Shown: in pieces, positions 27,273 through 36,260 of the stretch
Position numbering within the stretch: position 1 is the stretch's first letter
How the letters are laid out: every line of letters begins with the position of its first letter
DNA from: Arenibacter catalasegens
GTDB lineage: Bacteria > Bacteroidota > Bacteroidia > Flavobacteriales > Flavobacteriaceae
Assembly (NCBI RefSeq): GCF_002909235.1
Contig: NZ_PHQQ01000026.1
Coordinates: 38,907-102,906, forward strand
Length of the DNA: 64,000 nt
Direction: 5' to 3'
Made by a program: the position numbers and the translations under genes
Notes under the pieces: generated by a model
The model's input: only the letters and a program-made list of their open reading frames with translations
The model's database searches: none
Told to the model about the DNA's origin: nothing

Positions 27273-29600
27273 ATGAAAAAGAGAATAATTCAAGGCTTTA
27301 GTATAATGCTGCTACTTATCCTGATGGGTTGTAGAGAGGAAAGTAAAACCATTTTTACGGAAACTGATATAAATATTATTCCCAAGCCATTGGAAATGAA
27401 ATTTAACCAAGGCGCTTTTCGGTTTACCAAGGATACTAAATTTGTAGTGGCCAATGATGAGGTTGAGGTTTTAGAGGTATTGAAGGATAGATTTACCGCT
27501 GTGACTGGATGGGCTATGGAGGTGGTTTCTACTGTTCCCAGCAAAAATTTTGTTCAATTATCCTTGGATTCCACCCTTAAAGAAGAGGAATATACCCTAA
27601 AAGTGACAGATAATAATGTCATGGTTACTGCCAATGGCCCTAAGGGTTTTTTATATGGTTTGGAAACAATCAGACAATTGCTTCCAGTGGCGATAGAAAG
27701 CAAAGAGCTGGTAGAAGATGTAAATTGGGATATTCCCAATGTGGAGATTAAAGATAGCCCTCGATTTAAATGGCGTGGTTATATGCTGGATGTTGCCAGA
27801 CATTTTTTCGATAAGGAATACGTCTTGGCCACTATTGATCAATTGGCACTTTTGAAAATGAACACCCTGCACTTACATTTAGTAGATGATCAAGGGTGGC
27901 GTATTGAAATAAAAAAATACCCAAAATTAACGGAAGTTGGTGGTTTTAGGGTCGATCAAGAAGACATGCCTTGGAATGCAAGACTTACACCTGATTTGGG
28001 AGCAGAAACTACCTATGGCGGATTTTATACCCAAGAGGATATTAAGGAAATTGTAGCTTATGCTAGTAGTAGGGGCGTTACCGTTGTTCCGGAAATAGAA
28101 ATGCCAGCTCACGTAATGAGTGCTATAGCGGCTTATCCTGAACTATCCTGTTTTCAAAAACCAATCATGGTACCTTCCGGAGGGGTGTGGCCCATAACTG
28201 AAATATATTGCCCTGGTAAAGAAGCTACCTTCGAGTTTTTGGAGAATGTTTTGTTGGAGGTGATGGAATTATTCCCATCGCAATACATTCATATGGGCGG
28301 TGATGAGGCTACAAAGACCAACTGGAAAATCTGCCCTGATTGCAAAAGAAGGGTGGCAGAAGATGGATTGGCCAATGTGGAGGAACTTCAAAGCTATTTT
28401 ATTCAACGGATGGAACGTTTTTTAAGTTCCAAGGGAAGAATTTTATTGGGATGGGACGAAATATTGGAAGGTGGTTTGGCTCCTGGAGCAACCGTCATGA
28501 GTTGGCGGGGTGTAAAAGGTGGTCTGGAAGCTTCTGAAGCCGGTCATGATGTAGTTATGAGTCCAAATTCGCATTGTTATTTCGATTATTACCAAGGGGA
28601 CCAAGATGTTGAACCCTTGGCTTGGGGCGGTAATTTACCGCTAAGCAAGGTGTATCAATTTGATCCTGTGGTTGAGGAAATGACAGCAAACCAAGCGAAG
28701 CATGTTTTAGGGGGACAGGCCAATTTATGGACGGAATTTGTTCCGACCAATGCCCAGGCGGAGTATATGACTTATCCTCGTTTAGCTGCCTTGGCGGAAG
28801 CAGTTTGGAGTAGCAAAGCAAATAGAAATTGGGGCGATTTCTCCAAAAGAGTTCCTAGCTTATTTGAGCGATATGGTGAAATGGGAATTAATTATGCCAA
28901 AAGTGCCTATCAGGTAACAACTGAGATTTCGATCAGTCCAAAAAGTTCGGCAATATCGATAGCGCTTAAATCAGAATTTCCAGACTCCGATATTCGGTTT
29001 ACCCTAGATGGTAGCGATATTACTTCGGCCTCTGAAAAGTACACTGCTCCAATAGACATCAAAAAGACGACCACTATCAATGCACAAGTTTTTGAAGAAG
29101 ACAAGCCGGTAGGTGCCTTATTTGAAAAAACAATTACCTATCATAAAGCTGTTGGAAAACCGGTAACCTATATTAAAAAATACCACGACAGTTATCAGGG
29201 TGCCAAAGAATTGGGCATGGTAAACATAGTTCGTGGTTCCAAAAATTTTCATGATGGCCAATGGCAAGGCTGGCTAGGTGACGATATGGAGTTGGTAATC
29301 GATATGGAGTCCCAAACGAAATTAAGTAAAATCACTGTTGGGGCTATGGAAAATCAAGGTTCCGGAATCTACTTCCCTATCCAAGTGGAGGTTTTGCTTT
29401 CTGAAAACGGAAGAACCTTTAAAAGTGCAGGTATTGTAAAAAGGGAATATGTGGCCAATAATGGTTCGGAATTAAAGGATTTTGTGGTAAAAATTGAGGA
29501 ACAAACCGCAAGATATATTAAGGTTATAGCAACAAATTTAGGCAATTCACCTTCAGGAGGAGGCTCTTGGATGTTTGTTGATGAGGTGGTGGTAGAGTAA
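27273..29600 (+). CDS. GH20 beta-N-acetylhexosaminidase, lipoprotein with discoidin-like tail
   Basis: 775 residues. The lipobox LMGC puts the mature N-terminus at about Cys20, so it is membrane-anchored. A GH20b domain (about 35-155) precedes the GH20 barrel (about 160-520). The catalytic pair is Asp344-Glu345 in HMGGDEATKTNW; other family motifs are LHLVDDQGWRIEIKKYPKL, PEIEMPAHV and WRGVKGG. A chitobiase-like domain (IRFTLDGSDITSASEKY) lies near 565-620 and an F5/8 type C-like domain at 640-775 ends SWMFVDEVVVE. It removes terminal beta-GlcNAc or GalNAc; in this locus GlcNAc from N-glycan antennae is likely. Confidence 0.95.
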   Translation: MKKRIIQGFSIMLLLILMGCREESKTIFTETDINIIPKPLEMKFNQGAFRFTKDTKFVVANDEVEVLEVLKDRFTAVTGWAMEVVSTVPSKNFVQLSLDSTLKEEEYTLKVTDNNVMVTANGPKGFLYGLETIRQLLPVAIESKELVEDVNWDIPNVEIKDSPRFKWRGYMLDVARHFFDKEYVLATIDQLALLKMNTLHLHLVDDQGWRIEIKKYPKLTEVGGFRVDQEDMPWNARLTPDLGAETTYGGFYTQEDIKEIVAYASSRGVTVVPEIEMPAHVMSAIAAYPELSCFQKPIMVPSGGVWPITEIYCPGKEATFEFLENVLLEVMELFPSQYIHMGGDEATKTNWKICPDCKRRVAEDGLANVEELQSYFIQRMERFLSSKGRILLGWDEILEGGLAPGATVMSWRGVKGGLEASEAGHDVVMSPNSHCYFDYYQGDQDVEPLAWGGNLPLSKVYQFDPVVEEMTANQAKHVLGGQANLWTEFVPTNAQAEYMTYPRLAALAEAVWSSKANRNWGDFSKRVPSLFERYGEMGINYAKSAYQVTTEISISPKSSAISIALKSEFPDSDIRFTLDGSDITSASEKYTAPIDIKKTTTINAQVFEEDKPVGALFEKTITYHKAVGKPVTYIKKYHDSYQGAKELGMVNIVRGSKNFHDGQWQGWLGDDMELVIDMESQTKLSKITVGAMENQGSGIYFPIQVEVLLSENGRTFKSAGIVKREYVANNGSELKDFVVKIEEQTARYIKVIATNLGNSPSGGGSWMFVDEVVVE

Positions 29601-29828
29601 TTTGAAGACTTGGTGAAACACACCCCTAACCTCCCGCTAAAAAGCGGGACAGGCCCTATCAAGAGGGGAATGTATTCAGGCCATAAGAAAAAGATATGAC
29701 GAGGAGGAATAGATTTAAATACTCATATAAGGATTAAAGAATGTCATAGTAATTAGGTCGGTGAAGTATTTCGCTAGTGATATAAGAGTCGAATCCAGTT
29801 CCAGGTACATGTAAATTAAAGAACAATA
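29601..29828. repeat. Intergenic hairpin repeat between GH20 and GH92 genes
   Basis: A compound hairpin lies at about 29623-29668. The inner stem CCCGCTAAAAAGCGGG (29632-29647) sits inside an outer CCCCT...AGGGG. The inner part with its flank (TCCCGC...GCGGGACAGG) closely resembles the hairpin inserted in the broken tRNA copies at 54.4-55.1 kb. It has no T tail, so it looks like a dispersed REP-like element rather than a terminator. The remaining bases show nothing else I can name. Confidence 0.55.
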
Positions 29829-32069
29829 ATGAACTTACAAAACAAATTTTTAATAGTATTCAGTATTTATTCGTTTGTGGTTTCCGCCCAAAAGCTGCCT
29901 GTAGATTATGTGAACCCCTTTATTGGAACCTCTAATTTTGGAACCACCAACCCAGGGCCCATAGCGGTTAGGGGAATGGTTAGTGTTTCTCCTTTCAACG
30001 TGGCAGGGCCCAAAAATTTACCTCTAGAAAAGGATAGTAGATGGTTGTCCACTCCATATGTACAGGAAAACACATTTTTAACAGGATTTAGTCATGTTAA
30101 TCTAAGTGGTGTAGGCTGCCCCGAGTTGGGGGTGATTTTGGCCATGCCTACCACCGGTGATTTGGAAGTTGATCATTTAAAATACGGAACTGGCTATTCC
30201 AATGAAATCTCAGAAGTGGGATATTACTCCAATACTTTGGACAACTATAACATAAAGGTAGAGGCCACGGCAACGACTAGGGTAGGGGTAAGCAAGTATT
30301 CCTTTCCAAAAGGGGAAGCCAATGTTTTGATCAATCTAGGCTTAGGGTTGACAAATGAACAAGGCGCTTCTGTAAGGGTAGTTTCTCCAACGGAAATAGA
30401 AGGCATGCGCAGTGTAGGGTCATTTTGTTATTACAAACCGGAGGAGGCATATCCTGTATATTTTGTAGCACAATTCTCCAAGCCCGCCGACGAGTATGGA
30501 GTTTGGAAAAAACCAACTAAGTACAATGGAACAGAAGCAGAATGGATGGGCTATAATGGGAAAACGCGTATTATGCCAAACTATACCAAAGAAGTTATAG
30601 GAGATAGTATAGGTAGCTATATGCGTTACCAATTTAAGGAGCCTACGGTTGTAGAAATGAAGGTTGGGGTTTCTTATGTGAGCATTGAAAATGCCCGTGA
30701 AAATTTGGTAGCGGAAACAGCAGCAAGCAGTTTCGATCAAATCTTAATGGAAGCCAAAGAAAACTGGAACAAATATCTATCTAAAATTGAGGTTGAGGGA
30801 GGTAAGGAAGAAGATAAAGTCAAGTTTTATTCCGCCCTATACCATACCTTAATACATCCAAGTACCCTGAATGATTATAATGGGGACTATCCGAAAATGA
30901 AAACTCGGGAAACCTTAAAAACGGAAGATACCCGTTATACCGTTTTTTCCCTCTGGGATACGTATCGGAATTTGCACCAACTTATGAGCTTGGTATATCC
31001 TCGGCAACAATCCGATATGGTGAAAAGTATGCTCCAAATTTATGATGAGAGCGGTTGGTTGCCAAAATGGGAACTAAATGCCACAGAAACCACCACTATG
31101 GTGGGCGATCCTGCGGGAATTGTAATTGCAGATACCTATTTAAAAGGCATTAGGGACTTTGATGTGGAAAAGGCGTATTCGGCCATGGTAAAAAGTGCAG
31201 ATCAGATTGAAGGTAACCCCCTTCGCCCAGGACTTAAGGATTATTTGGATAAGGGTTACTTAACTACAAATACTATTAATAGCGGATCGGTGTCCACCAC
31301 TCAAGAATACAATATTTCAGACTATGCCATTGCCCAGTTGGCCAAAAAATTAGGTAAAAAAGAAGATTTTAATCGATTCTCCAAAAGATCGATTTCCTAT
31401 AGAAACCTTTTCGACAAGGAATTTAATTTGTTAAGACCAAAAAATGATGATGGTACTTGGTTAACGCCATACAATCCAGAATCAGGAGCTAATTTTGAGA
31501 AGAATTTAGGTTTTATAGAGGGTAATGCCTGGCAATATTCCTTTATGGTTACCCACGATACAAAGGGTCTTATAAGACTTATGGGAGGAACAAAGGCCTT
31601 TACCAATCGCCTTCAGGATGTGTTTGACAAGGGTCAATACGATATGGCTAATGAGCCGGATATTGCTTATCCTTATTTGTTCAATTATGTAAAAGGTGAA
31701 GAAAAACGAAGCCAAAAAATGGTTTCGGATTTACTCAATAAATATTACAAGAATGCTCCAGATGGACTACCAGGAAACGATGATACGGGTACCATGTCTG
31801 CTTGGGCCGTATTTTCAATGATGGGAATATACCCGGTTAGTCCAGCAAATCCGGTATACACTATTACATCACCCAAATTCAATAAAATAACCATTCATTT
31901 GGATACCGATTACTACAAGCAGGAAAAATTGACGATAACTTCTAATCTTTCGGAAGAAAACCAGTTTATCGAAAATATCAGTATTAAAGGTAAACCTCAT
32001 AAAGGATACTTTATAAGCCATGAAGAATTGGTAAACGGCCAATTGTTGGAATTTAAATTGAACAATTAG
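29829..32069 (+). CDS. GH92 alpha-mannosidase
   Basis: 746 residues with a signal peptide ending near VSAQ. GH92 enzymes are Ca2+-dependent exo-alpha-mannosidases acting on N-glycans. The family start VNPFIGTSNFGTTNPGP, the middle motif WELNATETTTMVGDPAG with the catalytic Glu region, and the general-base motif LPGNDDTGTMSAWAVFSMMG are all intact, followed by the C-terminal ITSPKFNKITIHL. Length matches the family (about 740). No lipobox, so periplasmic or secreted. Linkage specificity cannot be told from sequence. It is 18 bp before the DUF4838 gene. Confidence 0.96.
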   Translation: MNLQNKFLIVFSIYSFVVSAQKLPVDYVNPFIGTSNFGTTNPGPIAVRGMVSVSPFNVAGPKNLPLEKDSRWLSTPYVQENTFLTGFSHVNLSGVGCPELGVILAMPTTGDLEVDHLKYGTGYSNEISEVGYYSNTLDNYNIKVEATATTRVGVSKYSFPKGEANVLINLGLGLTNEQGASVRVVSPTEIEGMRSVGSFCYYKPEEAYPVYFVAQFSKPADEYGVWKKPTKYNGTEAEWMGYNGKTRIMPNYTKEVIGDSIGSYMRYQFKEPTVVEMKVGVSYVSIENARENLVAETAASSFDQILMEAKENWNKYLSKIEVEGGKEEDKVKFYSALYHTLIHPSTLNDYNGDYPKMKTRETLKTEDTRYTVFSLWDTYRNLHQLMSLVYPRQQSDMVKSMLQIYDESGWLPKWELNATETTTMVGDPAGIVIADTYLKGIRDFDVEKAYSAMVKSADQIEGNPLRPGLKDYLDKGYLTTNTINSGSVSTTQEYNISDYAIAQLAKKLGKKEDFNRFSKRSISYRNLFDKEFNLLRPKNDDGTWLTPYNPESGANFEKNLGFIEGNAWQYSFMVTHDTKGLIRLMGGTKAFTNRLQDVFDKGQYDMANEPDIAYPYLFNYVKGEEKRSQKMVSDLLNKYYKNAPDGLPGNDDTGTMSAWAVFSMMGIYPVSPANPVYTITSPKFNKITIHLDTDYYKQEKLTITSNLSEENQFIENISIKGKPHKGYFISHEELVNGQLLEFKLNN

Positions 32070-32087
32070 ATATAAATCAAATTGAGA

Positions 32088-34331
32088 ATGAAAATATTAA
32101 AGGTTAAAATCAGATTTCTAAGTCATTTACTCGTATTGTTGATATTTTCATCTTGTAATATGGATGGGTTAGAACTGGTTCATGAGAGTAAGTCCGACTA
32201 TGAGATAGTATTCATGGGCAGTGCTACTGAAAGCCAATACAAATCTGCGGAAATACTACAGCATTATATTAAGGAAATTAGTGGGGCAGAATTGAATTTG
32301 GTAGGTGAAAGTTCGCAAAATTTAAAAAAGAACAAGATATACGTAGGAAATATAAATGACGAAAATCTGGAGAGGGAAGAAATCGCCATAAGGTCAAAAA
32401 ATAAGAACTTGTATATTTCTGGTGGATCGGACAAGGCAACAAAATACGCAGTTTACGAATTTTTGGAACGCTACCTGGGTTGTAGGTGGTATGCACCAGG
32501 GGTTGAAAAAACTCCATCTACGCTGACAATTAATGTGCCTGCAATTGATTTTGAATATACCCCTCCTATAACCACTAGAACGGTACATTCAAAATTGTTT
32601 TATGATAATGCGGATTTTGCCGATAAGCATAAAGTGACACATGAATCGTTTCCCAATTATGTTCCCAATGCCAGGGTACATACCTTTCATTATTTTCTTC
32701 CTGAGGAACAATTTTATCAATCCAATCCGGAATACTATGCTTTGAGGGGCGATAAGCGTCTGCCTACCCAACTGTGTTTAACCAATCCTGATGTCCTTGC
32801 AATTGTAAAAGATTCTGTTGCCTCTTTGTTTCAACAATATCCCAAGGCCAGTGTGTTATCGGTAAGTCAAGATGACAATCAGCAACATTGCCAATGTGAC
32901 AATTGTATGAAAATAGACAAGGAAGAGGGAAGTCCGTCCGGTACCATGATTAGGTTTGTCAATGAAGTTGCAGCTACTTTTCCAAATAAGAAGATATCTA
33001 CTTTAGCCTATCAATATACAAGGAAGCCTTGTAAGACAAAACCCTTAGACAATGTATTGATTACACTTTGTTCTATAGAATGTGACAGAAGTGCGCCCAT
33101 TGCTGAGAAATGCACCGATTTTTCAAACGATTTAAAAGGATGGGGTAAATTAACCAATAATATAAGGATTTGGGATTATACAACTCAGTTCACCAATTTT
33201 TTGGCCCCATTTCCCAATATCTATACACTGCAGCCAAATATTAAATTGTTTAGGGATAACAATGCCAAATGGGTTTTTGAGCAGCACAGTAATAATCCCA
33301 GCGAACTTTTTGAACTTAGATCTTATATTACGGCCCAACTCCTCTGGAATCCTGATCAAAATTTTGATGCCCTGCTGACCGACTTCACAAATGGCTATTA
33401 TGAAGAAGCGGGACCATTTGTAAAGAAATACATTACTAAAATTCATGCTAAAATAAAGGAGGACAGTGATTTCTTCTTGTTTCTGTATGGGGATCCATCC
33501 GAGGCATTTACTTCCTATCTGAGTCCTGAACTATTAACGGATTATTCTAAACTGTTTAACGAAGCAGAAAAAGCGGTTGCGGGTAAACCAGATATAGTGG
33601 GCAGATTAAAAATGGCCCGGTTAGGGGTAGATTACGCAGTCTTGGAAGCCTGTAGAAAGAGATTAACGGATGTTTATAGACTTTTGATTTCCACTGGCGA
33701 TGGTAAAAAAAATATAAATCCGTTAGTAATCACCTTATTGGATAATTTTAAGGCAACCTGTGCCAAGAATAATGTGGTGTTGATGAATGAAATGGGTTTT
33801 ACCGTAACGGAATATTTGGCAAATTATATGTCTGCTCTAGAAGTGGCAAGAATGCCAAATAAGGCTATGGGTCAAACTGTGGTAACGAATACAAAACCTA
33901 AGAAATATGCCAAAGAGGATCCAATGGTTCTAACTGATGGCGCACTTGGGGGCAGTAGTTTTTATGCTAATTGGTTGGGCTATGAGGGTAATGATATGGA
34001 GGTGGTTGTGGATTTGGGAGAACCTACAACCATTAGTACAATTTCCTTGGCCTTTTTACAGGTTACCAATCACATAGTATTCTTTCCTTCAAAAGTCACC
34101 TATTCGGGCTCTATGGATAATGAGCACTTCTTTAATTTAGGAACTATCAATAATCCAATGCCTTTAACAAAGGAAAGTAAGGTGAACGACATTCAATTTT
34201 TTAAGTTGGATTTTGATCATAAAAGGTCCCGATATATAAAAGTGAGGGCCAAAAACACAGAGACCCCCTATTGGCATCACGCGGCAGGTCTGCCTTCCTG
34301 GCTTTTTGCTGATGAAATTATAATTAATTAA
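32088..34331 (+). CDS. DUF4838 family lipoprotein, probable GH163-type endo-N-acetylglucosaminidase, with discoidin-like tail
   Basis: About 747 residues from ATG 32088; an in-frame TTG at 32082 is less likely. Lipobox SSC shortly after the hydrophobic stretch. An N-terminal alpha-glucuronidase-like beta domain (about 35-140, VFMGSATESQYKSAEILQ) leads to a barrel with DUF4838 features: ERYLGCRWYAPG, SVSQDDNQQHCQCDNC and LAYQYTRKPC. From memory, GH163 endo-beta-N-acetylglucosaminidases such as BT1044 belong to this family, which fits the locus. The C-terminus (about 615-747) is an F5/8 type C-like domain ending SWLFADEIIIN. The catalytic Glu was not identified with certainty. Confidence 0.75.
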   Translation: MKILKVKIRFLSHLLVLLIFSSCNMDGLELVHESKSDYEIVFMGSATESQYKSAEILQHYIKEISGAELNLVGESSQNLKKNKIYVGNINDENLEREEIAIRSKNKNLYISGGSDKATKYAVYEFLERYLGCRWYAPGVEKTPSTLTINVPAIDFEYTPPITTRTVHSKLFYDNADFADKHKVTHESFPNYVPNARVHTFHYFLPEEQFYQSNPEYYALRGDKRLPTQLCLTNPDVLAIVKDSVASLFQQYPKASVLSVSQDDNQQHCQCDNCMKIDKEEGSPSGTMIRFVNEVAATFPNKKISTLAYQYTRKPCKTKPLDNVLITLCSIECDRSAPIAEKCTDFSNDLKGWGKLTNNIRIWDYTTQFTNFLAPFPNIYTLQPNIKLFRDNNAKWVFEQHSNNPSELFELRSYITAQLLWNPDQNFDALLTDFTNGYYEEAGPFVKKYITKIHAKIKEDSDFFLFLYGDPSEAFTSYLSPELLTDYSKLFNEAEKAVAGKPDIVGRLKMARLGVDYAVLEACRKRLTDVYRLLISTGDGKKNINPLVITLLDNFKATCAKNNVVLMNEMGFTVTEYLANYMSALEVARMPNKAMGQTVVTNTKPKKYAKEDPMVLTDGALGGSSFYANWLGYEGNDMEVVVDLGEPTTISTISLAFLQVTNHIVFFPSKVTYSGSMDNEHFFNLGTINNPMPLTKESKVNDIQFFKLDFDHKRSRYIKVRAKNTETPYWHHAAGLPSWLFADEIIIN

Positions 34332-34343
34332 AACTAGAACAAC

Positions 34344-35828
34344 ATGAAAATAATGGGAAACAGATTTTTGTTAATAGCTTTCATTATTACGATCGTTACT
34401 CAAGGGATTAACGCTCAGGCTATTTATGAGGATGAAAGGTATGTTCCGGAAACAGATCCATTGGTGGTCGAAAAGTTGGAACAGTGGCAAGACATGAAAT
34501 TTGGCTTATTAATGCATTGGGGTACCTACAGTCAATGGGGGATTGTGGAATCATGGTCGCTTTGTCCTGAGGAGTATGGCTGGTGCGAACGGACTAAGGG
34601 GTCTGATCCCAGTAATTATAACACTTATAAAAAAGAATATGAAGGTTTGCAGACTACCTTCAATCCAGTGAAATTTGATCCCGAAAAGTGGGCCAAGGCG
34701 GCAAAAAATGCAGGTATGAAGTATGTGGTGTTCACCACCAAGCATCATGATGGATTTTCTATGTTCGATTCCAAATACACGGATTATAAAATAACAGATC
34801 CAAAAACACCATTTTCAACCAATCCCAAAGCGAATATCACTAAAGAAATATTCAATTCTTTTAGGGGACAGGGACTATGGGCAGGAGCATACTTTTCAAA
34901 GCCAGATTGGAATACTCCTACTTACTGGGACCCTTATTATCCACCACGGGATAGAAATGTCAACTATGAACCAGAGGCCAATCCTGAAAAATGGCAGGAA
35001 TATGTTGATTTTACCCACAATCAAATTTTGGAACTGTTAACAGATTATGGCAAGGTGGATATATTGTGGCTCGATGGAGGTTGGGTAGCCAAAACCCCAA
35101 AATCGGAAATTACCAATTGGTATGAGCAACAGCTAGTAAATAATGACAATGGCTATATAAAGCATCGCATCATCAATCAAGATATTAAGATGGATGAATT
35201 GGTAGTCAAGGCTAGGGAAAAGCAGCCCGGATTAATTGTGGTGGACCGTGCGGTTCATGGAAAAAACCAAAATTACTTAACTCCAGAGAACCGTGTGCCC
35301 GATAAGCCACTACCATATCCTTGGGAATCTTGTATCATTGCTGGCGGGGGATGGTCCTATTCTTTTGATGCCAAATATATGTCTGGCCGTGAGGCCATTC
35401 ACACCTTAGTGGATATAGTGGCCAAGGGAGGAAATCTGCTGTTGAATATTGCGCCAAGCCCTGAAGGGGAGTGGGATGCCGGTGCTTATAAGTTATTAAA
35501 TGAAATTGGGGATTGGATGTCTGTTAATAAGGAGGCAATTTACGGAACACGATCTATGGCTCCCTTTAAGTTTGATAATGTATGTGTTACGGCAAAACCA
35601 GATGGTACTGTGTATCTGACTTATTTGGTTGAAAAAGGGCAAACTGCGTTGCCATCAGAAATTGTGTTTCCTGACTATGTTTCCTCAAGAGGTACTAAGG
35701 CACAACTTTTAAGTTCTGGGCAAAAATTAAAATGGATCAAAAAAAGTAATGGAATGGCAATTCAACTGCCAAAATATGCAGAAGCTAAACTGTTGAGTAA
35801 AGAGGCTTTCGTAATTAAAATAAAATAG
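34344..35828 (+). CDS. GH29 alpha-L-fucosidase
   Basis: 494 residues with a signal peptide ending near INAQ. GH29 fucosidases retain configuration and remove terminal alpha-fucose. Motifs: WQDMKFGLLMHWGTYSQWG, VFTTKHHDGFSMFDSKYTDY and the nucleophile Asp244 in VDILWLDGGWV. A late GGNLLLNIAPSPEGEW is typical of the family, and a small beta domain closes the protein. In this locus core or antennary fucose of N-glycans is the likely target. It is 12 bp after the DUF4838 gene and is the last enzyme before a terminator. Confidence 0.95.
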   Translation: MKIMGNRFLLIAFIITIVTQGINAQAIYEDERYVPETDPLVVEKLEQWQDMKFGLLMHWGTYSQWGIVESWSLCPEEYGWCERTKGSDPSNYNTYKKEYEGLQTTFNPVKFDPEKWAKAAKNAGMKYVVFTTKHHDGFSMFDSKYTDYKITDPKTPFSTNPKANITKEIFNSFRGQGLWAGAYFSKPDWNTPTYWDPYYPPRDRNVNYEPEANPEKWQEYVDFTHNQILELLTDYGKVDILWLDGGWVAKTPKSEITNWYEQQLVNNDNGYIKHRIINQDIKMDELVVKAREKQPGLIVVDRAVHGKNQNYLTPENRVPDKPLPYPWESCIIAGGGWSYSFDAKYMSGREAIHTLVDIVAKGGNLLLNIAPSPEGEWDAGAYKLLNEIGDWMSVNKEAIYGTRSMAPFKFDNVCVTAKPDGTVYLTYLVEKGQTALPSEIVFPDYVSSRGTKAQLLSSGQKLKWIKKSNGMAIQLPKYAEAKLLSKEAFVIKIK

Positions 35829-36260
35829 GGGATAATCCGTGGGGTTAGGCAAATCAATCCTACATTATTAAGGCCATTTTTGCAGTTATATTTGTGTGAA
35901 ATTGAGGTTAATTAAACTTTATTAAATATCCAAAACCCTCAAAGTTCAATAAATTTAATGGTAGGTCGCCTTATTGAAGAATAGGAATTTTAACATAAAA
36001 TTATCCAAATAAAGTCATTATCCTGATAGGTTTTATACCTGTCAGGATATTTTTTTGAATACAAATTGAAATTTCATATCTATTCATTTTCGAAAACGTT
36101 TTAGTGATCATGTCATCTGTCCCGTCACAGTAGTTATCAGTCGAATTAATTTCGGTTCGCGATCAAGAAAAGGAAAATTTAGTAATTATTTAACATTAGG
36201 GTAACTCCCTGTGATATTTAACAAAACCTTTAATTAATTAACTAACTTAAAATTATTAGT
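35829..36260 (+). promoter_or_regulatory. Leader region of the first susC gene
   Basis: 432 bp. It contains a terminator (36019-36056), then the overlapping palindromes TTTTCGAAAACGTTTT at 36087-36102, and a block from about 36137 to 36260 (TCAGTCGAATTAATTTC, TTAACATTAGGGTAACTCCC, TTAATTAACTAACT) that is repeated almost unchanged before the second susC at about 41879-41987. The conserved block probably holds the promoter and 5' UTR of both operons. The palindrome occurs only here and looks like a LacI-type operator. Confidence 0.6.
36019..36056 (+). terminator. Rho-independent terminator after the GH29 gene
   Basis: A 12-bp stem (36019-36030 with 36038-36049, one T-G wobble) with a 7-nt loop is followed by seven T. 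It separates the enzyme operon from the first susC/susD pair. Confidence 0.85.
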
